This document shows positions 1 to 11,062 of a stretch of DNA of 64,000 nt, in pieces. The stretch is taken from positions 32,685,856 to 32,749,855 of the forward strand of contig OZ020515.1 of NCBI GenBank assembly GCA_963971425.1, in the 5' to 3' direction. The position numbers were made by a program, and so were the translations under genes. The notes below the pieces were generated by a model. That model made no database searches. It was not told the origin of the DNA and saw only the letters and a list, made by a program, of their open reading frames with translations. Source of the stretch: Bryoerythrophyllum caledonicum (taxonomy: Eukaryota > Streptophyta > Bryopsida > Pottiales > Pottiaceae). Numbering within the stretch: the first letter of the stretch is position 1; each line of letters starts with the position of its first letter.

Positions 1-155
1 TAAACACAAGCAAAGACACAAAGAGGGAATGAAGATACAAAGAAGGAGTGTAAAGACACAAAAACACAAGCAAAGACACAAAGAGGGAATGAAGATACAA
101 AGAAGGAGTGTAAAGACACAAAAACACAAGCAAAGACACAAAGAGGGAATGAATT
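1..155. repeat. 60-bp tandem repeat at the window's left edge
   Basis: About two and a half copies of a 60-bp A-rich unit (containing AAAGACACAAAGAGGGAATG) run from the first base and probably continue off the window. The units are nearly identical. They lie in the 3' part of copy 1 of the protein-coding element family, whose gene reads leftward. No coding content is seen. Confidence 0.85.
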
Positions 156-546
156 AAAAGGAGCACCAAGCCCCCCTTAAGTACACCAAGGCCACTCACT
201 AAACTACGAAAACCTAGATCCACAAATCATGGAAAAAAGAATCTAGATCCTATAATCTAGGGTGGCCTAGTCACCGGGACACTGGGAAATCCCGGTTTCC
301 CTTCCCGGTAACCATATCCTCAACAATAAGAGGAAAATGGAAGAATTCACTTAAGTGGCAATGACCGGGTGCACAATAGGGCCCCATCGACATCATTACT
401 CTCACTTAGTTCAATCAACCACCTTCCAAAATCTTCCCACCAATGGTAGGAAAATTACATAACAAAACATAACATTTAACAAAAAAAACATAACGAAACA
501 TAACATGACATAACCAGTAGCATTGAAACATAGACTTCCGGTAAGT

Positions 547-1436
547 CTAGTCGGAGAAATAATAAACATCCTCCTCTTCCTCCGATATAGGAGAGACCGG
601 GAGGCTGTCCCGGAAAAGCTTGTTGTCACCGCATCCCGGTGGTTGATAAACTACCATCCGAAGCTCCTTAGGCTTGTTCTCCGTAATGTGAGTATCATTC
701 CTCAACTCTTCAAGTATAACCTTCGAAGACTCCCCCAAAGAGGAAGAAGGGTGTCCCGGGACTTTCCCGGTGGAATTTCCCGAAAGCCCTTTTTGCCTCT
801 TGTAAACTCTTGCCTCCAAATGTTTTTCTCTTCCTCCTCTAAGCATTCAAAATGCTCGTAAAGGTGAAATAGGTATGGCGTGAGGAAAACTTTCGTATTC
901 TCACCTTCTTGAATGACACGAATTTGAGGTGTTAACACTTCTTGAAGAAGAAGTGCCCAATCCGGAGAGGAGACGTCGAAATAAGCTTGCACATAAGCCG
1001 TTGCCAACCTCACTGGGATTCGCTCCTTCCGGTTGGGATGGAAAATCGAGTTTAAAAACTCAATCACCCTTCTCAACCTTAAATCGATGAAGCATGAGCT
1101 ATGATATCCCTCGGAGGAATCATAGCTCCGAGAGGTGTGAGAATCTAGCAATACCTTGTTATTTCTCGGCTTCCAACCCTCCCGGTTTTCGAATGAGTAG
1201 ACCTTCCTCCATTTCCTTCGAGTCCATACCCGAGGCTTGGCCCGGTAAGCTCCCCGGGAAGTCCCGGGTGATGCCAATTCTTCCACTACTCCACCTCCCG
1301 CCAACTTCCAAGGCTTCTCGTATAATCCTCCACACCCCATCCGAATGAGATCCTCTTCAAGTTGCCTTCCTTCTTCCGTCCCTTCCCGCTTGTTGGGATC
1401 CACTTTCAACAACTTGAAAGTAGCCGGTAAAGCCAT
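547..1436 (-). pseudogene. Element-encoded family protein, copy 1 (frame broken near the C-terminus)
   Basis: An open frame of 244 codons starts at 1436 and ends at 702. A second frame overlaps it and continues to 547, ending in an acidic SEEEEDVYYFSD tail, so a frameshift (or short intron) probably lies near 750-850. The protein shares with copies 2-4 an N-terminal MGC motif, a central FHP/LHP motif followed by a run rich in R, V and A, and a LxxLYxHF-like segment. This layout resembles the 'putative plant transposon protein' class of plant retroelements; that assignment rests on memory of the family pattern, not on a search. The coiled-coil half with the ANAS motif seen in copies 2-4 is not found downstream. 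Function is unknown. Confidence 0.55.
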
Positions 1437-2970
1437 GTTGTCCCGGGAAATTCACCGGGACACCTATGTCTCAAAAATACTACTTGACTTACACAAAAAC
1501 AACACTTAAGTACAACACCCCTTTTGAAGTAAAGAGGTTTCTCAAGGGTTTACCGGTGACCACCGGGAGACCGGGACGAACTTAGAATTTGTGCAAGACA
1601 AAGTTATGCAAAATTTGCATAACTCTTCTCACAAATCCAAACAATCACAAGCCTTCTTACGAAAGAAGAGAAACAACAATAGAAGTGAGAGTAGGAGTTT
1701 TTATGACAAACAAGGAGATTTTACAAACAAGCAATTGTACAACTAGAAGTTGCACATACACAAAAGATGAAATTTACAAGGTGGAGGCACTTTGCTTACA
1801 AAGATTCAAGTGCCTTGGAGTTGCTTCCGCCACTCCTAGTCTCTTTGCGCTTCTCGCACTCTTACAACCTTCAAACCCCAAAAACCCTAATCTAAAATAG
1901 ATTTAGGTTTTTGGATTTTCTTCCGTCTTCTTCTTCCTTCAAGCTCCAAGCTCCACCAAGGTTTTTAAGATTCAAACCCTAACTCTAAATCTCTCAAAAC
2001 TTAGTTTCCTCACTTCTAAAATTTAAAGACACAAAAGAGGAAATCCTTCCTTTTGTAATTGTGCAAGCCTCTTTACTCACAAACCCACCAATTGTATCTA
2101 CCCTAGACACTCCTCGGTCTCTTACTTCCTTGCATCAAAGAGAACAAGAAAATGGAGAGACAACCCAAGAAGAACAACAAAAAAAAACAAACAACCTCTC
2201 CTCCCCTTGGTGTCTTCGCGGCCCTCCTCTTCTTCCTCCTCTATTAAAATAAAAGCTACTGTCCGGGCCGGGGGATAGGGTCCCGGTCCCGGTCCCGGTC
2301 CCGGTCCTTTCTTTTTTTTTCTTTTTTTTTTTTTTTTGACACAAAGTCCTGTCCGGGCCGGGGGATCGGGTCCCGGTCCCGGCTGGTGGTCGGGCCGGGG
2401 GTTGTGACCCGGTCCCGGCCACCACAGGGTCGGGGTTGGGATCCCGGCCCTGGGCCATTTATTTATTTATTTATTTATTTATATATATTTTTAATTAAAT
2501 AAAAATCTAATTCATTTACAAAACAAAACATAAAGACTAACTAACTGACTAAAAGAATTTGAAAAAAAAAACTACAAATACTAATATAACTAATCTATCT
2601 TCTTACTAATCTAGTTAAATAAGGTATTAACTAATATGTGAAAACCTTAACTATAAAAATTTGATTAGAATGGTGGTTCCACATAAAGAAGTACCGGGAA
2701 GGTTTTCGGACTATCCCGGGAAAGGTTTTCCCGGCCTCCCGGGCATCTTTCATAGTGTTTCCGGGTATAGGAATTTACTAGTTTAAGACCCGGTATTATT
2801 ACCATTCTAAAACTAATTAAGAGGTTAAGCATTTTCCTATTTTACCTAATTCTTATACTAACTAATTATATGTACAATTAACTACTTTCTAACAACAATT
2901 AATCAAAACAAATACTTTTAACTCATTTTTTTAGTGGGGCCTATAAAGTGGGAGTTTTCACACTCCCACA
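1437..2970 (-). promoter_or_regulatory. Upstream half of copy 1: CCGG-dense, GC-rich promoter-like region
   Basis: No gene is recognised on either strand. The stretch lies upstream of the copy 1 gene. It contains many CCCGGG/CCGGGA motifs (for example 2700-2745), and at 2258-2450 repeated GGTCCC units interrupted by a T-rich run. The minus strand could form G-rich structures there. It probably holds the element's promoter and leader; no TATA box was placed with confidence. Confidence 0.4.
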
Positions 2971-3189
2971 GAGACCGTGGTTTCTTATCACCCACCTTTA
3001 CCCTTAACCTTTTAGAGCCACCACAGGATAGGCCAACGGGGAAGAATTTGAAGACTGAAGACTGAAGACTGAAGACTAGAGACTGAAGACCTGAAGATTT
3101 GAAGATACGATTGGATTCCCGAGCAAACAATCTCCAGTCGCAGCCAGATTCCCTGCGAATTCTCAAGGCGCTCCCCTCTCTACACGACA
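2971..3189 (+). repeat. 5' LTR remnant (219 nt) of the gypsy element
   Basis: Nearly identical to 10844-11062, including a run of GAAGACT repeats. It ends in GACA immediately before the primer-binding-like site. The upstream part of the LTR is displaced by copy 1; homology to the 3' LTR starts exactly at GAGAC, the inferred TSD of copy 1. Confidence 0.88.
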
Positions 3190-3207
3190 TTTGGTGCTTC
3201 CACTGAG
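3190..3207 (+). other. Putative tRNA primer-binding site
   Basis: TTTGGTGCTTCCACTGAG begins directly after the LTR's terminal GACA. It contains TGG near its start, as expected for pairing with the CCA end of a tRNA. I could not name the tRNA with confidence. Confidence 0.5.
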
Positions 3208-3238
3208 AGAGCTTTGAGGCGACTGGCGTGGTTTTGCT

Positions 3239-5722
3239 ATGGGAGACGCTGATGGGACCGCTGGTGGTAGAGGAAGAGGCACTGGTGGAGTCCAAATGCC
3301 TATGGAGGACATTTTAGGGGCGTTGGCCCTATTCATGGAACAACATAGAGCAAATCAAGGTGGGCAAGGTGCCACTAAGGCTCTTAAAGCTGTTGTTTCC
3401 AAGTTTGGAAGGTTCGATGGCAAGAACATCTCTAAGTTCTTGCGAACCTACGTGTGTGAGATGGAAGTGCATCAGGTTGATGACAATCAAATGATGCACA
3501 TCTTTGGTATGGCGGTTGTACCTGACATTCGCGATCGGGTGCAAGAGATCCGCGAGATGGTCATTTCATGGCCAAATTTTGCTGAGCGACTCCGAGATGA
3601 ATACTTTGATGAAGACTCTGAGAGAATGACAAAGAGGTCATTTCTTGAATGGGTGGAGCAACGGCCTGGGAATTCGATGGGTCCCAACGAGCTGTTGAGA
3701 GACTTTGAGAAGAAGTTCAGTCAACTATCCATGGCAGAGAGGCGCCTTTTGGATTCTAGGAAGGCAGAGCTTTTTCTCCAAGCAACAGATGCTGCACTTG
3801 AAGACAAGCTGCTTCTACTCCTTGGAGATCGTACGATAGAAGAGGGCTTTACCAATGATTGGAGGAGGGTTGAAGAAACGGTGATTCTCTTGGCCAAACA
3901 ACGGCGTGTGAGGTCAAGAGGCGTTGAAGTGGAGTCTATTCAGACACCGAAGTCTCTTAAGGTGTCTTTTGCCCCAACACCTTCGACAACTTTGGGACCT
4001 ACTTTGAAAACCACTAAGACCACCGAAGGAAATGCCCTCGATGAACTTATTAAGGATTTTCGAGAGCTAAGGGTGGAATTTACTGAGTTGAAGAAGGCTA
4101 GAGGAGCTTCTTCTTCCCAACCATCCGAAGGTGCGAGAAAATATTCAAGTAGATGTGTTTGGTGTGATGAGGAGACTGAGCACAATCTCACAGGCTGTGA
4201 ATCCTATGAAGAGGCACTCAAGAATGTTCATGTCTACTACAAAGATGGGAAGATTCACGATGCTTCAACAAACTCTCCATTGGGGACCAATTTTGGAAGA
4301 GGAGGAATGAGGAAGCTCATGGAAGAGAAGATGGCAAGATCCAGCTACGTACAAGTGCATGAGGCTGATACTTACCACATTCAAGTCGAGCACCATTCAG
4401 ATAAAGTTTTATCTGTTCAAACTCAAATATTAATGAAGAGAGGAGCTCAAGCCATCAGAAATGCAACTGGATGGGAAGATCCAGTTGATGCAAATAGCAT
4501 CAGGGCATTTATGTATGAAGAAAAGGGCAATGATGAGCTCCGCGAGGCCTCTGTTGAAGAAAAACGTGTAAGACTTGATGCTGACGAAGGTGTTGAGTCA
4601 GAAGCAAAGAGAAGATCTCCAGTGCAGAATGAGCCTGCAAAGGAGATGAGAAAGAGGGTTCCTACACGTTCAAAGCTGACGGACCCTAGTATTGTGCGCC
4701 CTAGTGATGCACCGTTACCAAAGGAATGGTGGGAGAAGAATAAAGAAAAAGAGAAGGATGGACCAAGCAGACAATCCACTGATAGCAAAAGAGGAGAAGA
4801 GAAAGGAGACTCTACCAAAGTCAAGGGAAAAATGCCTGCTTACAAGCTCCAGTCAGACATTGAGACCTCTATTGACCTGAAAGGGGTATTGGAGGAAAGG
4901 ATCTTGGATGCTAAGATCGAATTTACATTGAGAGAAGCACTTGGCATAGCCAAGAAAGATTTCCGTGAGTTAATCATTGATATTATCAAGAGGGAGAGGC
5001 AGATGACAGTTGAGGCTGTGATGGTCAGAGCTTTAGATACTCACATGACCGAAGATGAAGAGACAGAGATTGGCGAGATATTTGCTATGATGGGTGAGCC
5101 AATAGGTCAAGAAGAAGAAGTTTCAAAGGAGGAAGCACGAACCTTTCAATTCTCTTATGATCTTCCCAACATGAAAGAAAATGAAGAGAAGATTGAGTTC
5201 GATCTACCATTCTGGGCTAGGGCCACTACTGAAACGAAGTTAAAGCTCGGAGGGATCGATGACCATATTTTAGCCCTTGTTGATCATGGTTCAGAGATTA
5301 ACATAATATCTCGAAATATCTATGAGAAGGGAAAATGGCCAATCGACACGGACCATGGCTGGGTCATGAGAGCAGCTAATAGTGGACGGACTCGGTTGCA
5401 TGGTGCTTGCCCTGCAGTACTCACGAAGATTGGAGATGTAGAGGTTGAACAAAATTTCTTTGTTCAAAATGTTAGCGCCTTTCCGATAATTTTGGGCCAA
5501 TCATTTATCACCGCTTCACGAATGGAGACCAAAGTGTTGGATGACGGGTCTCATTATGCCCGTATCCGAAGTGTTGATGGAAAGAGGTTAGTGCAGTTCT
5601 TAATGGTGAGGCCTGACAATGAGAGGCATCGACTTCAACTCAGAGAAATTCTTTACCAACTTCTACGAACTTCTCGGATTTCTAGAGGGCACACGTGGGA
5701 TGTGGGGATCCACGGGTGCTAA
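3239..5722 (+). CDS. Gag-protease polyprotein of the gypsy element
   Basis: An 827-codon frame starts at an ATG 50 nt after the LTR. Residues about 55-230 form a helical capsid-like region of the retrotransposon Gag type. Residues about 305-320 hold a zinc-knuckle-like CX2CX5HX4C, one residue longer in the middle than the usual CCHC. A charged linker follows. An aspartic protease lies around residues 665-800, with active site LVDHGSE near residue 681 (instead of the usual DTG or DSG) and a later ILGQSF segment. After about nt 5610 the conserved sequence moves to another frame, so the last 35 or so residues are probably out-of-frame read-through. The shift may be programmed or a mutation; one copy cannot tell. 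Confidence 0.88.
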   Translation: MGDADGTAGGRGRGTGGVQMPMEDILGALALFMEQHRANQGGQGATKALKAVVSKFGRFDGKNISKFLRTYVCEMEVHQVDDNQMMHIFGMAVVPDIRDRVQEIREMVISWPNFAERLRDEYFDEDSERMTKRSFLEWVEQRPGNSMGPNELLRDFEKKFSQLSMAERRLLDSRKAELFLQATDAALEDKLLLLLGDRTIEEGFTNDWRRVEETVILLAKQRRVRSRGVEVESIQTPKSLKVSFAPTPSTTLGPTLKTTKTTEGNALDELIKDFRELRVEFTELKKARGASSSQPSEGARKYSSRCVWCDEETEHNLTGCESYEEALKNVHVYYKDGKIHDASTNSPLGTNFGRGGMRKLMEEKMARSSYVQVHEADTYHIQVEHHSDKVLSVQTQILMKRGAQAIRNATGWEDPVDANSIRAFMYEEKGNDELREASVEEKRVRLDADEGVESEAKRRSPVQNEPAKEMRKRVPTRSKLTDPSIVRPSDAPLPKEWWEKNKEKEKDGPSRQSTDSKRGEEKGDSTKVKGKMPAYKLQSDIETSIDLKGVLEERILDAKIEFTLREALGIAKKDFRELIIDIIKRERQMTVEAVMVRALDTHMTEDEETEIGEIFAMMGEPIGQEEEVSKEEARTFQFSYDLPNMKENEEKIEFDLPFWARATTETKLKLGGIDDHILALVDHGSEINIISRNIYEKGKWPIDTDHGWVMRAANSGRTRLHGACPAVLTKIGDVEVEQNFFVQNVSAFPIILGQSFITASRMETKVLDDGSHYARIRSVDGKRLVQFLMVRPDNERHRLQLREILYQLLRTSRISRGHTWDVGIHGC

Positions 5723-8700
5723 GGGAACTAAGACTGGTAGATTCCCCAATGTACATACTAGTGTTAAGTGTGGATTTTTAAGTGTGACAAAGTGTGGCTT
5801 TGAAAGATTTACGGGTGTCAAAGACTTGGACCCTGTATATAGAAATCTTGTGAAAAAGATGGAGAAAAATCTCAAAAAGATGAAGGTTGTAGAGGGAGAT
5901 GAAAGCATTTCTGGTATTTACGAAGAAAATGGAATACCAGATGATATCTTGCAGACTTTGCAAAATCTAGAGGCATATAAGGATGATGAGAAGACTCATT
6001 GCATTGTCAATGTCCATACAAGTTCAATGTATCATGAGATTTCAACAGCAATGACAAGGCTGTGTGACTTCAAAATTGATGGACAGAGGCCGGAGGCTGC
6101 AGTTTATACAAAATATAAAACTGTGGCCAAGAAAGTGAAGCCAGTGGCTACTCAGCTACCATCTGATACTGATGATCATATCAAACAAGCCGAGAAAGAG
6201 CCAAGTTAGAGAGAAACAAGAAGGATTGGACACAAGTTCACTAAAGAAACTTTGTCAAACTTGAAGATTGGAGGAGATAATTTCTTGACTGAGCCGGAGA
6301 AGAAGAAATTTCAGGACATGCTTTCTATGCATGGAAAAGCCTTTGCTTCTTCGCCAGATGAGATTGGGTGCGTTCAACCAAGTGTTGTGGCACCAATGGT
6401 TATTTTTACAGTACCACATATACCATGGGATTTGAAGCCAATTCATGTTCCTCGAGCTCTACTTCCAAAGCTTGTGGAGCTGCTTAAGGAAAAGACACGC
6501 ATGGGCATACTTGAGCCTTCGATGGCTCCATATTCCAACCGATGGTTTACAGTACCAAAGAAATCGGGAGCATTGAGGTTCATTCAAGATATGCAGCCAA
6601 CAAACGGAGTGACAATCAGAAACAAAGGCTCAGGGCCTATTGTTGATGAAGTAGCTGAAGCATTTGCGGGGCATGCAATTTATTCCATTGGAGATCTATA
6701 CTCTAGTTATGATCAATTTCAATTAGCGGCTGAGAGCAGAGATTTAACAACCATGAAAACTCCACTTGGATTAGTACGCATGTGTACATTGCCTCAAGGT
6801 GCTACCAACTCGGTGGCACATATGCAGAGCGCCATGAATCAAATCCTAAGAGACTTTGTGCCTCAGAAAACCATACCTTTTGTAGATGACATTCCCATGA
6901 AGGGGTGTGAAGAGAAAGATAAAGATTTAACCATCCAAGATGATGGTTGCAGAGCCTTTGTGAGTAATCATATTGAAGATGTGGCCAAAATCTTGAGCAA
7001 ATTGGAGGAGGTCAATTTGACTCTCTCCATTGAGAAGTCCTAGTTTGGGGTTGATGAGATTTTGGTGGTTGGACACTTGTGTGGTTCTTATGGAAGAAAA
7101 CCTAACTCTGAGAAGGTGGATGCTATTGGAAGAATGAAGGCCTGTAGCAATGTCACTGAAGTAAGGAGGTTTTTAGGAGCCTGTGTCTTCTACCAAATTT
7201 GGATCCCTCATTTTGCTCATATATCAGAACCTCTTTACAAGCTATTGCGCAAGAGGAACAAATTCGTTTGGCAATGTGAGCAAGATCAAGCTATGATAGA
7301 GCTGAAGAGAATCTTGGAGTCACCATCAGTTCTTAAACAAGTGAGTTATATTTGTGGAAGACCGGTGATTGTAACTGTTGATACGAGTTCAATTGCAATT
7401 GGATGGGCTGTTGGACAAGATGATGAAGAAGGGAAGAGATTTACTATCCGATTTGGAGCAAGGATCTTGACAGAGCGACAGAGGGCTTATCCACAAGTTA
7501 AAAGAGAACTCTGGAGCGCCCTCACAGCTCTAAAAGCAGACAGAAACTACTTGATTGATGCGGAAGTAGTTTTAGAAACTGACTGCTTGCCTTTGCTGGG
7601 GATGATAGCAAATTGTTCTTCACCAGACATTGCAATGTTACGTTGGATAGCCTACATCAAGTCTTTGAATCCTGTTCTAGTTCACATTGAAGGCAAAAAG
7701 AATTCAGTTGCCGATATGTTGTCTAAAGCAAGGTATTTCAAAGAAGATGAGATGATGGCTCACGAACATGGTGAAGAATTGTTACACGGAGCCTATGTGA
7801 TGAACATAGATGGTGAAAGTTCGTCCAATAGAGCATTACCTTTCAAGGATGAACTATACGAAGGAAAGCTGAGAGATATTGGGCTCTACTTGAACACAAT
7901 GGAGCGGCAAGGAAGTTGGACGGATAAGGCATTCAAACACATCAGACATCAGTCTTATGGATATCTGTTGAAAGATGGATTTCGATGGAAGAGGGCAAAA
8001 AGAGCTGGTGAAGTGCCATTAAGAGTGGTGGGAGACTCTTTAACCAAGACCAAAATTTTACGAGAGTTTCATGATACACTTTGGGCCGGTCACAGAGGCA
8101 TTCGGGCCACCTACACGAAGGTCAAGGAGCGGTATTGGTGGAAGGGGCTATACAAAGATGTTGAGGAGTTTGTAGCCTCTTGTGTGGTGTGCCAGTTACA
8201 ATCGAAGGTGCGGCGCAGAGATGAACTGCATCCCACTTATCCTATTGCAATCCATTTTCAATGGATGATCGATTTGGTTGCCATGCCAAATGCAATGTGG
8301 GGGATGAAGTACCTTGTTTTGGCTCGAGAAGAGCTCTCAAACTTTGTTGAAGGAAGAGCTTTGAGGATCAAGACAACAGAAAATGTATGCCGATTTATAC
8401 TTGAAGACATTTTTAGTCGGTATGGCAGCATTGGCCGGATGAGAGCTGACAGAGGAGAATTGAACGCCATTGAAGCCAAAGAATTCTTCAAGCGATATGG
8501 TGTGCAGTTAAAGCTGACAACAGCTTACAACCCTGAGGCTAATGGCAAGATTGAGAGGGGACATCCTCCAATCATTCATGCTTTAGTCAAGGCTTGCGGA
8601 GGAAAGCCTAGCTTGTAGCCAAAACTGCTACCATTTGCTCTTTGGGCTGACAGAACTACACACAGTATTGTTACCGGTTATATGCCCGTGGAGCTTATGT

Positions 8701-9260
8701 ATGGTCAAAAACCAATCATGCCGGCGGAGGAAGATGTACCCACATGGGTGTTTCTTTCATGGGAAGATGGCATAAGTACTGAGAGACTGCTGGAGCTTCG
8801 CATTCAACAGCTGCAAAGGTTACCAGAGGATCTTGAGATTGCATTACAGAAGATGAAAGCTGCAAGGCTGGGCAATAAAGAGCGTTTTGATAGAACACAT
8901 CGGTTGAGAAAGATAAAGATCAGAGAGGGTGATTGGGTTCTCGTGTTTGACAGCACGTTAGAGCATCAACACAGTACGGTGCGGAAATTTGCTAGGAGGT
9001 GGATTGGACCATATGTGGTGAACAAAGTGCACTTGAATGGCACTTATTTACTCCGAGAGCTGGACGGAGCTTCTTTGCGTGTGCCAGTAGCTGGGAAATG
9101 CATCAAACTCTTTCAGAGAAGAGGGAGGTTTCAGCTTCAAGACCTTGAAGAGATTTTTGATCCTCAGGACCCTGAGGATGGTCAGCAAGCTGAAAACAAA
9201 GATGAGGAAGAAGAATTGGGAGATGCAGTTGACAATAGCCAAGATATTGAAGATGCTTGA
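5619..9260 (+). pseudogene. Pol polyprotein (RT, RNase H, integrase) of the gypsy element, with three in-frame stops
   Basis: One reading frame holds the whole of Pol but is interrupted by stops at 6207-6209, 7041-7043 and 8616-8618. Reverse transcriptase covers about 6290-7140, with the catalytic FVDD box near 6880. RNase H follows (VTVDTSS near 7370, LETDCLP near 7575, a HIEGKKN segment near 7690). Integrase starts near 8060 with an HHCC finger (FHDTLWAGHRG ... CVVC). Its catalytic core has D in MIDLV, D in RADRG and E in GKIERGH, and a GPY motif (RRWIGPYVV) lies near 9000. No chromodomain is seen; the C-terminus is acidic. The three stops and the gag-pro/pol frame change make it non-functional as it stands, but the conserved motifs show recent decay. 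Confidence 0.9.
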
Positions 9261-9303
9261 GCATGGCACATACCGGAGGATGTGCAGGTTTAGAGAGGGT
9301 GCA

Positions 9304-11062
9304 TGTCCTGATGGAAATTCTTCCATCATGTAGATATTAATACCAGTGTGGATATGTTTTGATTACAGCTAGCGGTTAGATGAGGTAAAAAGGTTTGGTC
9401 GTGGTGAGAACCACGGTTTGAGGATTTGGGCAAGTGTTAGCATGTAGGTGCTGCACCGTTCTTGTCACTGTTCAGGGGGGTAGGTAGCGGGTTGACTGGT
9501 ATTTTTCCTGCCTCACTAGCGAGCCAAGCCGTGGGCCGCACAACCACTCAACGGACTCGATCGGGTTCGAACCCGGACCGGCGGCGGCCACTGACCACGA
9601 CATTTCCAGCCAACCAAGTGCACGACTTGGCGATCAGGTTGTGCGAATCAACACCTTTATACGTCCGTACCATCAGCTATCTTACGATAAGTTTTATTTT
9701 TTTATTTTTATTTAGTTATTTTTTTATTTTACTTATCTTGTTGGTTGGAAGGTCTAAGTTTTTAGTCTTCCAATAAATAAAAGACTAGGGGATTTTATGT
9801 GGTTGAAAGTGGAAAGGATAAGAAAGTAATGAAGTACCTTGTGGGGTACTTTGGGTAGGGTGACATGGGCTGAAGTGCCCACGTCCACTTGAGGTGGAAA
9901 AGTGGGGAAAAGAGATTCCTTAGTGAGTGTGTGTGTATGTGCGGGTGAGAGAGCAAGGGGTTTGGAGCAGAACTTTGACTGTATGTAGCTCAGCGAATTT
10001 TGTTTGCATGGAATTGAAAATTTTAGGATTTGTTCTTTGTCTTCAGAGATTTCTATATTCGTTTCAAAAATTGAATTCGGAGTTATGTAGCAAAAGTTAT
10101 GAAGGTTTGTTTTTCTGTGAAAACCCGAGGCCATCCATTGAGAGGCAGAGGTTTGACAAGCTATAACTTTTGCTGTAGTTCTTAGTTTTCTTTGAGATTT
10201 GGAAGGTGTATGCGTCTCTATCTTAGCTTTCTAGAAAGATATCACAATTGAAATTCGGAATTGTGAGCAAGAAGATATAGAGATCTGAATGAATAGGGGT
10301 AGGCAGAACTTTGATTGTCCATAACTTTCGGACAGTAGCTTAGATTGACTTGAAATTTGGAGGAGTGTTAGTTGTCTGAATTAGCTTTCCAGAGAGCTAT
10401 TACACTTAGTATTTCAAGTTTTGAGTCATCTGTGTCACTTGTTTGAAGGTTACAGCCTTGGTGAAACTTTTCCATTGTGTTATTGAACACTTCTTTTGAG
10501 TTTCTTAGTGTTTTTAAACACTTGAAGACTTTGGAGTTGAAGGATGGAGGAATTGAAGACTTGAGGCTTGACTTGAAGAGAAGAGAAGATGGAAACAAGT
10601 GTGTTGTGGCTTGTGGTCCGATTTCTTTTTTTGTGATTCCAAGCCAGCTTTGGAGGCTAGTTGTATTTCAATTCTGTTCTTGTAAACTCTGTTGCGGCGA
10701 AGTGGGGTTAATTGCCCACACGGTCGTGTTTATGTCGTTCCCACCGGCGAGGCACGTTTGCTGGTCACCGTGGGTTTGAATTTTAGGAGCCAATCTTTCG
10801 GACGGTTTCAGCTTGTGGTCTGGCCGTCCCGTTTTTCCCGTCCGAGACCGTGGTTTCTTATCACCCACCTTTACCCTTAACCCTTTAGAGCCACCACATG
10901 ATAGGCCAACGGGGAGGAATTTGAAGACTGAAGACTGAAGACTGAAGACTAGAGACTGAAGACCTGAAGATTTGAAGATACGATTGGATTCCCGAGCAAA
11001 CAATCTCCAGTCGCAGCCAGATTCCCTGCGAATTCTCAAGGTGCTCCCCTCTCTACACGACA
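9304..11062 (+). repeat. 3' LTR of the gypsy element (about 1.76 kb)
   Basis: The 3' boundary is firm: the segment up to GACA at 11062 matches the 5' LTR end at 3189. The 5' boundary is inferred from TGTC at 9304, the inverse of the terminal GACA, preceded by a short purine tract (TAGAGAGGG). ORFs inside it are short and unconvincing. The internal T-rich and GAAGACT-rich parts suit a transcription control region, but no TATA box was fixed. Confidence 0.7.

Larger units (their letters stand above)
1..2970 (-). mobile_element. Protein-coding LTR-like element, copy 1 (partial, runs off the left edge)
   Basis: On the minus strand the element starts at 2970 with TGTGGGAGTG, followed by the inverted match ACTCCCAC, a terminal stem-loop also found at the start of copy 3. 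The next five bases (GAGAC, 2971-2975) are where homology between the two LTRs of the neighbouring gypsy element begins, as expected if copy 1 inserted there and made a 5-bp TSD. It carries one gene of the family also seen in copies 2-4 and is dense in CCCGGG-type motifs. The 3' end is outside the window. Confidence 0.7.
2971..11062 (+). mobile_element. Ty3/gypsy LTR retrotransposon, 5' LTR truncated in view
   Basis: The order is LTR remnant, primer-binding-like site, gag-protease, reverse transcriptase, RNase H, integrase, then a full 3' LTR. This domain order is that of Ty3/gypsy elements. The two LTR segments present (2971-3189 and 10844-11062) are both 219 nt with only about five differences by eye. 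The missing part of the 5' LTR should lie beyond copy 1, off the left edge. The element inserted into LINE A, whose RT frame stops abruptly at 11063. Pol has in-frame stops and a frameshift from gag-pro, so this copy is probably dead. Confidence 0.92.

Noticed and set aside
9462..9776. 104-codon frame inside the gypsy 3' LTR
   Set aside because: No similarity to retroelement proteins and low-complexity hydrophobic end; treated as LTR sequence.
10668..11062. C-terminal extension of the LINE A reverse transcriptase frame
   Set aside because: This part is the gypsy 3' LTR on the opposite strand, shown by its near-identical copy at 2971-3189.
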